The notes under the pieces were generated by a model that was not told where the DNA came from, ran no database searches, and was given only the letters and a program-made list of their open reading frames with translations. Of a DNA stretch of 64,000 nucleotides, positions 31,900-43,921 are shown piece by piece; position 1 is the first letter of the stretch; every line of letters begins with the position of its first letter. Position numbers and translations under genes: made by a program. Origin of the DNA: Macrocystis pyrifera (Eukaryota > Sar > Phaeophyceae > Laminariales > Laminariaceae); assembly GCA_031763025.1 (NCBI GenBank), contig JASSKH010000028.1:6955324-7019323 (forward strand). Reading direction: 5' to 3'.

Positions 31900-33660
31900 A
31901 AAAATCACTGCATACATATCTACTGTGATACCTAGGGCAGCAGTAGATCATCTACAGATAATTCAGTTCCTCACCTGCTATCGTGAGAGGTTGGCTAGGA
32001 CCTGTACAGTGCAGGTCCAACCCAGGTGACGTGTGCTAGACCATGCAAGTTGTACGGCCCCCACCCGCCAACGTGAGCTAAAGGGCGTGCAGATCGGGAA
32101 TATAGCTGCCCCGCAATATCAAGGGCACGAAGGGGGGGGATCGATGCTGTGTCCAAGGTGTGAAACCTTGCCTGCGAATAACGAATGCAAACACATACTC
32201 GTATAGCAATAATGAGGCGTTCTACGATAGAGATTCACCCTAATTTTTCTGAGGCTCCTTACTTGAGGAGGTCCGAACCTCACTCGAAAACCGACTTCAG
32301 CAAAAAGCAACTTGCATCCCGATGAATAATCCCATGGCCCAAGTATACAACTACAGTACGTCGTTTTTCGAAATGAAATTGGCACTGCGACGATTTGGAG
32401 TTAAGAAACCCCGTTATTCAGAAAAAACATATATCCAGAACGTGCTACCTCTATCGTAAAACACGTCTAATATGGATAAACCTGTGGTGCACTGTACCAG
32501 TGTATTTTTGGTGTTGTTGTTGGGGTTGAAACGTTTTATATCGCGGTGGGTTGGGCGGTCTCTGCTCGAGCGATATCGATGCATACCCACGCTTTCTACG
32601 GACCAAGCGCCCGCGCTTTCTATTTGGTTGAGTGGGATAACGCGATGGTGACAAGCCGCAGCCCTTAGCAAGGCATAATATCGCCGGGCCCACGACTCGC
32701 ATACCTTCTCTTCCGTACATGCTTTCTACACCGATACTAGAAACAATATCTCCAGGTGGTTTTGCCTAAGGTGGAGGTACTTATACTTCGCCGATAGCAA
32801 CGACCCGTGGTCGTCAGGGGACATTTCGGGGTACATCCCCGGGTTTCGTAGGTGTATACGGATCTATCTTGCGACGGACATATATAGAATACTTCTGCTT
32901 GCTGCGCAGTTTCACAGCACGGCGGGGGTAGATGTTAGATGACCTCCCCTCCGTGGAATCGTGGAACGTGGCACAGCAAGTAGTTAGACTACACTTGACC
33001 TCGGTTTTGACCTGAAACCGCTCAACATAATAGGTCGGTCCTTTGTCGGCTTCTGCACCATTCTAACGTGCTTGTTACGCCAAGCAGTTCCTTCCAACCA
33101 AGGAAACCGAGACAGTAATATGCAGCACATGAAACAATATATCATCCAGACGCGGTTGAGCAACCCCAGAGACTACATATGCACGCCGAAGCTGATCTCC
33201 CTTCCGGCGCTGCCCGGAGGGAGTCGTCTGCACATTCCCGCCTGCGTACATAAAAAACAAACTGATGTGAAAACTGTGAAATGAACCCTTGTTCTGAAAA
33301 GTTCGGGTAAGCTCTGTCTGGTCCATTATTACTACTGCGTCGTTTCCGCGAGTGCTTTGCATTTTTTTTTTTTTTTTAATAAACGTACCAGAATGTCTGG
33401 CTTGCTGTACTTCGCCGCGGTTAGTTGAAAAAAAAAAACAAAAATACAAGCACAGAGAACTTTTGGGCAAATTCATGATCTCTACACATATTATTTATAT
33501 ATTCAAGCTCAATTGAGACCACGGCGCGGCCTCAGTTGACTCAGCATGTCGTCTCTTAAGTAAAAGTCAATCGACGAATTTACTCGAACTCAGTCACATG
33601 AATTTATTTAATTCGCGCACCCATATCCCCCCCCCCAGGCCGGATCTTAGGCAATACTGT
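31900..33660. other. Spacer without supported genes
   Basis: Only short unrecognised frames. A short segment near 32214-32260 resembles gag sequence at 30344-30385. Confidence 0.45.
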
Positions 33661-34640
33661 TTAGGGTGATAATATCAATATCTCCCGCGGTTGGGGCTGG
33701 GTCGAGTAGCTCAAGGCGCAGGGCTCCGTTGATCCAAACGTTGACCCAGACTGCTTGTATGTGTGCCCGCTATCGATTCACGCGGTATACACGTCAGCGC
33801 CGGGGGCGGTTTAGGACTAGATTTTTCGAGGATTGGATTTTCCTTTCTGAGGGGGGGGACAGACAAGTTTCGACTCTCCGCGATAGAACCCCAAGAGAAA
33901 CCTAGGGATTTCACGGAGGTTTCGGGGTATTTGGTCCCACATTTTACGGAATCGATCAGAACCGCGTCTTATGGGGCGTGTTTATTAGACATAAATGTTC
34001 CTCAGAGATTTCATCGATGACAAAATTTGACCAAAGGGTTTTTCTGGTGACCTTTTTCAACCACTTCATAATATTTCAGAAAGTGATTGAAAAAATATTT
34101 TTGCACGAGACCTCGGAGGCATTGTACAATTCGGAGCCATCCCACAGTAGGGATGCACCCGACGTTCCTGAGTCCCTCACATTAGGAACTCAATGTCTCA
34201 CCCGATACAATACTTGGAAGAAATTCGTTCGGGCCAGCCGACCGACACTTGTAGGCGCTAGTCCTAAAACGAATATGCGAGTAATTGTTTTCTTTGTAAC
34301 TGGTAGTTCCTCACTTAAGGAACTCAATTGGTCAGAAACCTTTCGCCCAAAAAGTGCAACCCCTGCCGTGGGGTGACTCTTCGGTATAGGCTTTATATTG
34401 TGGGCTCATGACGGATCACGACGCTACGTGCTTGGCTACTCTTGTACGCAGCTGGCACCAAGCTCTCGTGCAGCGACCACCACGGAGAGGGAGAGCATCA
34501 GCACCTTGGCCACCATCACGTGTGTTATGGCCGCCCACCTACCGCAGCTGCTCCAGGCAAACCAAAATTCGGGGATGAATAGGACGAGGCTAATGTAGTG
34601 TCAACACAATCTAACGCGTGTTTTTACTGCAACCACCCCA
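33661..34640. other. Spacer without supported genes
   Basis: Includes a 132-codon plus frame (33978-34376) without recognisable motifs. I see no basis to call it a gene. Confidence 0.45.
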
Positions 34641-34646
34641 AGAAGC

Positions 34647-35159
34647 TCACGCTCCGTGAGAGCGAAAACTTTTTACTGGTCCAGCGACCAGAAAAAAACT
34701 CACACAGCTCCCCATGAGATTCCGTATTCCGTCCACTTCCTTCGAGGAGCTGGTACCATGTGGTGAAGCTTGATCGCCCAACCTGGCAAGGATGACTACT
34801 TTGTGTCGTGAAGTTAAAAACTCTGTTATGTTCTGGTTGTTTTGCTTCCCCCATGAAATAATACCAAAATCACGATAACATGCCTCATCTAGTAGCGATG
34901 TGGTGAGATTTGTTGCCGGTGAAAAATCCGACTTCCTTCCGTTTTCAATCACAAATACTGTTGCGTAAGGTTCGGTCTTACATCGTGTAAAATTGCCATG
35001 GATATGTTCCTGGCATAGTCTAGTGTGGTTGCAAGTGGCACGAAATGGCACACCACAGCTCGCAGCCTCAGAAACAAAATGGTGCCACGATATAACCCCA
35101 ACACCGTACAGCAGTAGCCAACGTCGACAACAACAAGCGAGTGTTGCTACTGAACGCAA
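34647..35159 (-). CDS. Candidate secreted cysteine-containing protein or exon
   Basis: A 170-codon minus-strand frame that begins 54 nt after the stop of PQT locus C. Residues about 7-32 form a basic-hydrophobic stretch ending E-A-A-S-C, which resembles a signal peptide. Behind it are several Cys and four N-x-T sequons (N-H-T, N-F-T, N-L-T, N-I-T), compatible with a secreted or luminal domain. I do not recognise the family. The distance to locus C is small for two eukaryotic genes, so it could be an alternative terminal exon, an independent gene or chance. Confidence 0.35.
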   Translation of the reverse strand: MRSVATLACCCRRWLLLYGVGVISWHHFVSEAASCGVPFRATCNHTRLCQEHIHGNFTRCKTEPYATVFVIENGRKSDFSPATNLTTSLLDEACYRDFGIISWGKQNNQNITEFLTSRHKVVILARLGDQASPHGTSSSKEVDGIRNLMGSCVSFFLVAGPVKSFRSHGA

Positions 35160-35213
35160 CAGTCATCGCAGAACCCGTCGGTGACTGCCGAGGCGGGGCC
35201 CATCCCTCTGGCC

Positions 35214-35588
35214 CTAGGCCGTAGTCCTCATCGCCCAAGCGGTTCTCCGGCCGCTGTACACGACGAGAAGGCTAACGCCGCACAGCATGAGATACAGCAA
35301 GACGAGACCCGCGTCGAACCGATGGGTGTCACGTGCCTCCTGCATAATGGCCACGAAGGCGCTCACCGCGTGCAGGATGAACAGCACCGCGCCCATCGCA
35401 CTCCAGATCATGAAGGCCTTGCGCTCTTTGGAGCAGCACGCCACGAGGCTCGACGACACCACTGCAAGGAACATCGTCACACGGCACTGCGCCAAGGAAC
35501 AAAACCCAGTCCCCGCGATTTCGACGCAGATGTGCACTATGGCGACGCGTCGGCTGTGCAGCATCTCAATCGGGTCCTCTGGAGTGAT
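35214..35588 (-). CDS. PQT locus C, exon 2: four-segment membrane domain
   Basis: The exon begins after CGCCGTCCACAG in phase 0 and encodes 124 residues starting I-T-P-E-D-P-I-E. Four hydrophobic segments follow. Conserved V-E-I, S-S-S-L-V-A-C-C, a His in segment 3, L-C-G-V-S-L and Y-S-G mark it as the same family as A, B and D. The tail is the shortest of the four and lacks the P-V-E-x-Q motif. Pairing with exon 1 at 39882-39628 gives about 209 residues and a 4.0-kb intron. The GC-rich exon stands out from the surrounding repeats. Confidence 0.75.
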   Translation of the reverse strand: MTPEDPIEMLHSRRVAIVHICVEIAGTGFCSLAQCRVTMFLAVVSSSLVACCSKERKAFMIWSAMGAVLFILHAVSAFVAIMQEARDTHRFDAGLVLLYLMLCGVSLLVVYSGRRTAWAMRTTA

Positions 35589-36127
35589 CTGTGGACGGCG
35601 CGGGAGAGGGGGGGGTATTCATGATCATGGGGGCCGAGGGCGGGGTGTACTCGATATCATGCATGGCCGTAGTCGTATGACCATAGACCCTCGCACCCCT
35701 ACAATTCCGGGGCGGAACACGTCGGGTTTTCACCAACCAGGCAGACATTGCTTGCTGGCACCAAGCGCGAAGCGCCTTGAGGTATCCAGCGAGTCGCGTA
35801 AAGGGTGAGCTGCATCCCTCTAAGAATCGCTTTGAAGGCGGAGTTTCTTCCATATGGACGACAGCGCCAACGAATTGATTTTTTCTCTGGTGTGACCACT
35901 TCCAGAGACAGCAATAGGCTTTTACTATGTAACTGTCTCGTGGGTACCTTACCATATACGCACTACGTGATACGATCATTCCCCTTGTGCGGAGTTGAGG
36001 TTCTCCCCGCACAAAAATGAGCTAACTCGACCGTCAGCCATGGTGATCGCCAAAAAAAAAAGAACCAAAACATGGTACCGTGGTTGTCTAGCTCACGCAG
36101 TGAGAAGCGTGTTTTACAGCGTCGTCG

Positions 36128-36470
36128 CCAGCCGACGCCAACCCAACCTACCCCGGTGGCTTGGTAGGTGGTCCGCGTGCCTGTCAAGATCAATTTCGCG
36201 GGTTCAAGTCTCACCGAGTGCATGCTCATAGGGACTTTTTCTTGCTTAAAAAAATGATAAGCGGAAAGCGCGAAAGCGTGAGTTGGCTACATTCGATGAA
36301 AATCGACGACCAATGGGAATGCTAAACTCTATGCGCGACAAAAAATAAAGGCACGTATCGGGGGGGAGAAGGGACGACACCTGTCACCACGGCTTGTCCA
36401 GAAGATCGTCGAGGGTAAAACCTCCTACGAGTGGGCTGGAAAGTAAAAGTGATGAAGAAAAAAAAAATAT
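36128..36470 (+). mobile_element. tRNA-derived SINE, copy 2
   Basis: The head has CCGGTGGCTTGGTAGG and GGTTCAAGTCTC. The body is shared with 285-638 (reverse), including GGCTTGTCCAGAAGATCG and GTAAAACCTCCTA. It ends in an A-rich tail followed by an AT dinucleotide run (36453-36500). Confidence 0.85.
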
Positions 36471-36599
36471 ATATATATACGTACTCGTATATATATATGT
36501 ATATACCAGGTATATAATATAGGGAGGGGGTAAAATGGTTTGGTCCGGAGGCTGGACAGCGAGCGGGAGGAGGAGGTGGAGGAGTTACGTTTTTTATTA

Positions 36600-36760
36600 T
36601 GTATCATTTCTCTGTGTCACAGTTTTGTGACCACAAAGCTTGTACCAGTATCTCTCTAGGATTAAAGAATCAGCACGGACACTGGTTGCGCTGAGTGTCG
36701 TCGGTACCCGTAGAAATAACCGTTTAACGTGAAGAACACACACACCATCCAGCAACGCAC
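36600..36760 (-). repeat. R3 interspersed repeat, copy 3
   Basis: Shares TTGTGACCACA, GGACACTGGTTG and the GAAATAACCGTTTAACGTGAAG block with the copy in the LINE. Confidence 0.7.
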
Positions 36761-36959
36761 GCAAGTTGACGACAGATATAAATGTCCTGCTGCGCGAGTT
36801 CCTAGCGACAGCTACACTTTTTCTTGCATGGAAGCTGGAGGTAGACGGTGCTTGCATCTACGTGTAGAAGTAGATTAGCTACTAGGAGTTAGATGGGGGG
36901 AGAAGAATAAAGTAGGTCTATGTCGTGGAAGTACCAGTAGTTCGTGCTCAAGGAATATT

Positions 36960-38800
36960 CCATGATAGCTTCCATGCAGGAATAAATTCAGACATCTATG
37001 GAAGCTTGCGTGGAAGATTTCAGGTACTCCCATGTACATCCACGGAAGCTTCAATGGTACGTACCGTACTACGTAGTACTACGTAGTACCTCCATACACT
37101 TCCGTGGAAGTTTCCATCTACTTGCATCTACTGGTGTCTTTTTATTTCATGGAAGCTTCCACGTAATAATCCATATATTTCCATGGAAGCTTCCATCTAT
37201 TTCCATCTACCCGTACTCCCTTTGACGGAAGCTTTCCTGGGCTTCCACTCAAAGCAAAAAGTAGTGCGCAGGGTGCACGGGGTTCTGCACTACTGTTTTT
37301 TCCATGAAAGTCCATGGAACCTTCCATGGAACCTTCCACTACTTACTTCCATGAAAGCTTCTACTTCTTCCGTGGAAGTAAAGCCTGCTTCCATGAAAGA
37401 TTCTGTAAAAGTACTGGAAGTTTCCGTGGAAGTACTAGAAGTTTCCGTGGAAGCTTCTACTACTTCCGCGGCAGCTACTTGCATGCAAGCTCTCATGTCG
37501 TTCCATGGAAGCTTCCGTGGAAGTCCGAACTGATTCCATGGTAGCTCTCACCATCCCCGTGAAAGCTAGTTGTACTTCTATGGCTTCCACTACTTCTACG
37601 GAAGCTACTTCCGTATAGAACCTCCAAAGTGCTTGCACGGACGATTCCGTGGAAGTAGTGGAAAGCTTCCGTGGAAGCTGTCGCTATCCCCAATGCTTCC
37701 ACGGAAGCTACTTTGGTTGTAGCTTTTATGAGCTTCCATGGAAGCTTCGGTGGAATTCCTCATAAGAAAACGCGGGAAACAAAAAAAGGCTCGCTTGGCA
37801 CCCGGCCCCCGCTTGGTACTTTGGGTCTTTCCCATTGGGCACCCTGGTCCCACTTGCTGGGGCAGGAGTATAATTAGCCCTCCGCAGTCGCCGCCGGAGG
37901 CCCTCCCGCCACCCTGATCCACGAGCCACCGGTTGTCCATAGCCACGGATAAAGATGAAGAAAAAAAACACAAAAATCTCCCACGGAAGTAGTGGAAGCT
38001 TCCATGGAATTACTGCAAGCTTCCATGGAACTGGCGGAAGCTTCCATGGAAGTTGTGAAAGTTGCCCACATATACGACCGACTCACGCGGTCTTCGGCAC
38101 AAACTTTGTTTTCTGTGGGAGTCCATGGAAACTTCCATTGAAGCTTCCGTGCAAATTGTGGAAGCTTCCAGGGAAGTAGTACAAGCTTCCTTGGATGGAA
38201 GCCGCTTCCATGGAAGAAGCTCCCATGGAAGCTTCCACAAATTCAGTGGGAGCTTCCGTGTAAGACCGAACTACATCCATGGAAGCTGCCGACATCCCCA
38301 CGGAACCTACTTCAATGGAAGCCCCCATTTACTTCCAGTGCATGGAAGTGGAAGGAAGTGGGTGGGTGTGGAAGTTGGTGGAGGCTCGTGGAAGTAAATA
38401 CAGTTCTTCGGAAGCTTACTATTACGGGGGGGCATAGTAAATAGGACCTACGGTACACACAAAAACCTATACATTTATTTATTTTTACTAACAATATTTG
38501 GTCCCATTTACTATGTATGGTCCCCCGCAATACGCTGAAACTTACACGGATACGTACATAGAATCTTCCGCTGGGATCTTCCACGGAAGCTTCCACGGCG
38601 ATGGAAGCTGGAATTTTCCACAGCTTCCACGGACGCTTCCACAGCTTCCATGAAAGCTTCCACGAAAGCTTCCACTGTTTCCATGAAAGTTTTTCCACCG
38701 CTTCCGTGGAAGCTCCCACGGATTTTCCCATGGAAGGAAGTGGTGAGAGCTTCCATGGAAGCGGCGGAAGCTCCCATGGAATCTTCCGTCTACAGCAGTA
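36960..38800. repeat. Array of nested GGAAGCTTCC / TTCCATGGAA palindromes
   Basis: Over about 1.8 kb the motifs CCATGGAAGCTTCCATGG, GGAAGCTTCCGTGGAAG and TTCCATGGAA recur dozens of times with degenerate spacers, mostly in steps near 10-24 nt. It is interrupted by a non-repeat block at 37750-37975, a short one near 38070-38125 and a MITE at 38422-38530. Frames through it read as Met-Glu-Ala-Ser repeats and are artefacts of the DNA repeat. It lies wholly in the locus C intron. Confidence 0.85.
38422..38530. mobile_element. MITE-M1, copy 1
   Basis: About 107-bp unit with termini TTACGGGGG(A/G)(C)CATAGTAAATAGGACC and the mirror image. The family consensus inside is CCTACGGTACACACAAAAAC and TTTTTACTAACAATATTTGG. 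TTA/TAA at the ends may be the target duplication (PIF/Harbinger-like) or part of the repeat. Confidence 0.8.
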
Positions 38801-39600
38801 CTTCCAAGAAAAAAAACAATGTGAGGTTAAGTTCCCGTGCGCAGAACGAGTAGAGGCTGGCCGTCTTTGGGTAGTCGTCGTGTTGACCCTGGTACTACAG
38901 AATAATTCAGGGGAATCACCTACCTACAGTATGTACCTTCACGAGGTCATCATGCACCTCGTAGCATGCGCGATCGAAGTCTCACACGTACAGCTTTTGC
39001 GAAGAAAAGATGAGTTTCGACAGGTTTCGAAGATTTTTTCGACCTCACAGCTTGAGCTGTAAGGAGGAGGTGCTTTTTTTGTTTTCCAGCTTGTACTGTA
39101 CAGTAATTACCAAGTACAAAAAAAAAAGATAAAATGCTTCTCTTCGGTGTGTCCGTACTCGCCACGTAAACTTCCGAGCGTCGCACTGATCGCTGTACTA
39201 TTTACGTACTACCAGGAATGACACAATCAATCCCGGTGGTGTACGTAGGAAAGCCAAGGAGGGGATCTAATCGAAGCTCTTTGCCACTACCAGCTTTTTC
39301 TCTGCAGTATCGTGATACCTGGTTCCTGGTAGCTGGTATGGCATGGTATAATTTTAGTGCTCTACTGTTTCTACGAGTACACCGGACGAAGTACAGACCT
39401 GGTACTAACTAGACTGTGACATGTATATGTCAGATACACAGGGTGAATGCTGGCGGCCAACACAGCAGTCCACAGCCGCACCAAGCAAATATATGTCCCG
39501 ACTTCTTTATATACCCGATATAGGTTGCGCCAACGAATATTCAAGTATCGCGCTATATACGAGGCAACGTACTTGCCAGTCAGTATGTTGTACCAGGTTG
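38801..39600. other. Intron sequence of PQT locus C without recognised features
   Basis: Short frames only. Confidence 0.45.
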
Positions 39601-39627
39601 GATTATTTGTGGGAGGCGAGCACTCAC

Positions 39628-39882
39628 CGGATAGCAGCAGCAGCATGCAGGGCTGCCATACACTCGTAGGACGGAAGGGGTAGGGGAACACACAACATGA
39701 ACAACCACCCCCGCGTGTTGAGCTGGTTGGGGTTGTTGATGTTCTTGCTGAAGACGACCGTCTACCACTTGAAGGGCAACGGCCACTGGGTCGCTGCTGA
39801 CATCTATTTTTGGTGGAGGATGCTGCTGCTGCTGCTGCTGCTGCATCTCAAGCTCCATCTTCTCGGTGTCGTCGTCAGTCAT
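39628..39882 (-). CDS. PQT locus C, exon 1: Gln-rich N-terminal region
   Basis: 85 codons from ATG at 39882 to the donor at 39628, phase 0. The start M-T-D-D-D-T-E-K-M-E-L matches B in pattern. A run of Gln encoded mainly by CAG follows, then a V-A-x-Q-V-x-D-G-R motif shared with B, a G-V-V-V-H motif, S-P-T-P-S-V and four Cys before Tyr-Pro. It is divergent to locus B with 576 bp between the two ATGs. The CAG run may vary in length. Confidence 0.7.
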
Positions 39883-40458
39883 GTTGCCTAGGCGGTTGTA
39901 GGCGAGGAGAATTTAATGGCAGACGGGAGGACCGAAAATTGTAGTCGCAGTTTGCCACCCAAAGCCCAAACCTTCCTCAGGTTCGCCAACAATTGAACTA
40001 TGTACGACTTCAAACAGAAAAGCCGACGGTTCTCTAGGTACCGTATCATACGTAGCATAATATGTACTCGAACCAGATATTTGTTCATGTTGTGATACCA
40101 GGTACAGTACACAAACAACAAGCAGACTTTTTTAGTCGTCATTTTACAGCAAGCGTTATTACGGCAGTTACATCAAACCGGTACTTACCTATCTGTGCGG
40201 TATGCGGCTATGCGGCGTATGTACTGTATTAAAGAATGTTGGCGCATCTGCTGTACTGTGACGTATAGTTTGGACTTGAACGAGCACTCCTATCATACAC
40301 TGCAAATCGTGTCGGCGGTGCATGTAGCGTTTTTCTTGCTTTGAGCGGCACGCCGCGACTATACACCTCCGGTCCTCTGCCTTTATCTATTGTTTGACAT
40401 ATACGGCGACGTCGACGCCATCCTAAGAGGAAAAGTTCTTTGGTGGTGAGACAAAGCG
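39883..40458. promoter_or_regulatory. Shared intergenic region between divergent PQT loci C and B
   Basis: The two first exons are head to head. The B side (40160-40458) is conserved with the flank of locus A. The C side is not. It is a candidate bidirectional promoter; no core element can be named with confidence. Confidence 0.5.
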
Positions 40459-40728
40459 ATGAACACGACCGAGCCGGCAATGATGGCGGACTGTGATATG
40501 AAGAAGATGGAGCTCGGGGCGCCGCAGCAGCAACAGCAACAACAGCCTCCACAGGATAGCGACGCTATCACCAAGAACAATCTAGCCGAGGCCGTCGCCG
40601 TTCAAGTGCTGGACGGCCGTTCTCAGCAGGGACAACAAGGGGGGGTGGTTATTGAACACCACTACATTGTGTCCTCCCCCGCTCCTTCCGTCAGAAGGAA
40701 TAACGGCGATGTACAATGCTGCTACCCG
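40459..40728 (+). CDS. PQT locus B, exon 1: Gln-rich N-terminal region
   Basis: 90 codons if the first ATG is used. The more conserved start is M-M-A-D-C-D at 40480. One poly-Gln run (seven Gln) replaces the six 23-residue units of locus A. The rest follows the family pattern: N-L-A-E, A-V-Q-V-L-D-G-R, Q-Q-G-G-V-V, E-H-H-Y, S-S-P-A-P-S-V-R-R-N-N and C-C-Y-P. Donor CCG|GTGAGTGTTC is in phase 0. With exon 2 at 45692-46192 the protein would be about 256 residues (249 from the second start). Confidence 0.75.
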
Positions 40729-42071
40729 GTGAGTGTTCACCTCCTCCTGCAATTACGGCCACAAATACTCATACCGTGTATCCCCTCGTAGGTGATGCAT
40801 ACTCACAATGCATACCGGTACCTGTGGTACCTGGTATGTACATATTACGTACTCGTATTGTTCGTTTTTAGGGTAGCAGGTTATCGCATTCTCCATTCTC
40901 CTGATGCTACAAGACTGCAGACTATATTATCTATATCTATCTGTAGCCCATGAGTACTTCACTCATATCACAATATCCCATTTATTACCTCCGCCAATCT
41001 TGCTCCTGCTCCCTCCTACTGTTTACGCATGCCGAGCTGGGCCAGCCAAGGTGTTACCTACCAGAACGGTGATTGGCCATGTCCCACTCAATATTACATA
41101 TTGGGATGTGCTTTTTTTTACACGGTGTCGATCGCGCACCCACCAACAAACGGAAAGCCTGCCTTCTTTTCTTCTTTTTTCTTCCGAGAGATGTAGCCGA
41201 TACAACTTCCAGATAACACAGAGGCGGCTTCAACTTTATCTGAAAAAAAAAGGCAGGCTTTCCGTTTGCTTGCACATGCAGTTCTAGTAAGAGGTTAACG
41301 ATTCGGTTCGAAACTCGCAAAATTGAGCGGGGCATCGCAGAAAAAAATCATTTCTAGTATTACTTGTCCTACGTATGGAAATCGTGCTTTGGCGATATAT
41401 CTTGATGGGTGGTGAATTGGCCAGTGAAACAAATATCGGTTTCGCCCCGAGTTTTCAGCTCTGTCTCCACCACATTTCGCCTTGATCGGGAACTACGAAT
41501 TTTATCACGAAAGCAGTGTTAAAAATGCGTGTTTTCAGTCTTGGCCGATATTTCGTCGAGATCGAGTCGAATCGTAAACATATCATAATTCTGTGTGTAT
41601 TTTTTTTTTTTGTCACATGCAGTGATGTGTCGGGGTCAGTGCCTCGAAATATTCAAAGTCGTAAAATTCCCAGTGGTTCACGAGATACGACCTACGGATA
41701 CTTCGCCTTAGAAGGCATTTTTACCGCGAAAAGAGTTCAGCCCTGTCTTCCCTCGACGACTCGCGTCGAAGTGCGACTGGAATGCATGCGCGGGAGTCGG
41801 CATGTAATTAATTTCGCGCGGACGTCCATGGTATCTGGTGTGCACTATCTGAAGCGGCACACTTTTGTACGCCGGGTGGGTGTAGTAGCCGTAGAACGCC
41901 AACGAAGATAGAGAGATGACGAGCTTCAATCAGTTCCAAAGCCCTCCTCGGTTTTCCCAACTACCGTACGTATGGCACGTATTATATTAATAGTAATAGT
42001 ACACGCACACACTGTTTCAAGGACTACCCTGGGCTGGGTAATCGATCGATATTTTACCCCTATATAGCTTG

Positions 42072-42190
42072 TTACGGGGGACCATAGCAAATAGGACCTA
42101 CGGTACAGATAAAAATCTACATGTTTTTTTTTTTCCGATTTTTACTAACAATATTTGGTCCTATATTTACTACGTATGGTCTCGCGTAAT
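42072..42190. mobile_element. MITE-M1, copy 2
   Basis: Same termini and core as copy 1, enlarged by a T-rich run. In the locus B intron. Confidence 0.75.
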
Positions 42191-43921
42191 AGTAGGGTAC
42201 AACGTTCACTCTTGGTGTCGTCGAGGACACGGAAAAATCTCACGTCGAACGTTTCTTTCATAGAAATGACCGCGCGTGCGGCCCTAAAGACATGTCTCCC
42301 TGGTTCCCCAGGTATTGAAACGAAGCGGATAGGTCAGCGTACGGCCGTATACGGTACCCTCGCCCCAAGAACCCCGACGTTCAGAAGGGGGAAGAGTGTT
42401 ACAAGGGTTGCCCCGGGTTGGGTAATCGATCGATCTCTCACCCCTATAGCTCAGCAGGTAGCTCCTTTCTCACAAGATCTCGTACAGAGTGTACAGCGAC
42501 TCGAGCGACGTTCGGAAATTCACGGAGCAGACCCCTCGCTATAGTTTGACGACTTATTGCCTGGTATGTGTTTTTGGTGGGATACCATGTCCCACGGGAT
42601 TTCGCAGGACTTTCCATGGAATCTCGCGAAAACTGTTACGGGCGTCTCACGCAATCCCGCGGGTTCCCGAGGCATCCAGCGGATTCTCAGGTGAGATCTC
42701 GCGGGACGCTCATGAACATCCCGCGGGATCCTATGAGAAACTCCCTTCAAAGAACTTCCCTGCGGTTTCTCAACCTTTTGGAAACACTGCGACTCAAATA
42801 TAGTAGTTGCATGACCCCGAACCTGCAGCGTAGTTACATACGTTGGAATTTGCGAAACCCGAGTTGGTTTTGTCAAAAACTAAATGGAAAAAAATAGCAA
42901 AACCAAGCCTGAGTTAAACGAGATATTAACACGTCCATATTAGCGTCTATCACAGGTATACGAAAGTCCAAAGCCTTCTTCTTGCGGATTTCGCTCAAAA
43001 ACCGGCGTGGAGCGCGACGAAACGACCGATTTCTTCACCATCGCTTAATTCGTCGTACATCAAGAGATGCGGCGTGCAATACGACCCCGTATTTATCTGA
43101 ACTTGATAATTGTGAGCCAGCAGGATTTCACGACCAATATCTAGTCGGTAGGCGCATTTAACCAACTAGCTGACTGTAGTCGGCAATTCGGCTGGCGGAG
43201 ACAGCTGCTGGTCGGTCGACTTGCGAGCTCAAGTGAGGCGAGCGAAGCGAGCCAAATCGGTCACCCTCCCCGGTGGAGGGATCTCCGGAAAAATAAAACA
43301 AATGTATCCCGCATTCAACAATCCGTCCTACAAGTACGGACACCCAACAAGCTGGATAGTCGGCACTTCCGGGAAACGACTAACTATTAGTCCGACTATT
43401 GTTATCGACTATTAATAGTTGGCGACGTATGTCGTGGTGACTCACAGCTCTGAAAATCTGGGATTCTCACGCCAATTTATAATATTTCCGTTCGAACATT
43501 GTACGCGTGTATGTACGTCTTTCTTGCGGGTAAGCTAGAGGGATTCATTTCTGCACCAGTTAACGCTTTTTTTTTTTTCTTTTTCGTCAGTTGTGACCAA
43601 AACCAAAAATCGCTTTTCGCTGAAAATGTGATGTAATAGTTTGCGAAAGGAAGAAAGAAAAAAAGTCAAATGGGGCGGCAATCGATCCCGTTGGCAAGAC
43701 AAATAAGGAAGCTCGTGACAAACGTTCAGCTCCAAAATCGAAAAGACGGACTGATAAAGTGCTGGACCAATCCAAACCTTGATGTTGGCTTCGTAGCCCA
43801 GCTTGCGCAAGCCGCAAGACACAATTCCAAGCGCGAAACAACACCGCTACATTTTGCACGTGCCCATTATTCACGAACGGGTCCTACACGTATTGCTATT
43901 CCTACGTTTGTCATCCGACTA

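Larger units (their letters stand above)
35589..39627 (-). other. Inferred intron of PQT locus C, 4.0 kb
   Basis: Donor CCG|GTGAGTGC and acceptor CCACAG. It holds SINE copy 2, an R3 copy, the GGAAGCTTCC palindrome array and a MITE. I could not align it with the A/B introns, so C is a more distant paralogue or its intron has been replaced. Confidence 0.55.

Noticed and set aside
37142-38777. Many frames with Met-Glu-Ala-Ser repeats on both strands
   Set aside because: By-product of the palindromic TTCC array; all frames are open because of the repeat.
39888-40142. 84-codon minus frame upstream of locus C exon 1
   Set aside because: It lies in the C-B intergenic region and is not conserved in other loci; probably 5' UTR or promoter DNA.
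42455-42530. tRNA-like sequence TATAGCTCAGCAGGTAGC in the locus B intron
   Set aside because: The D-arm-like part is good, but the T-arm and acceptor pairing fail.
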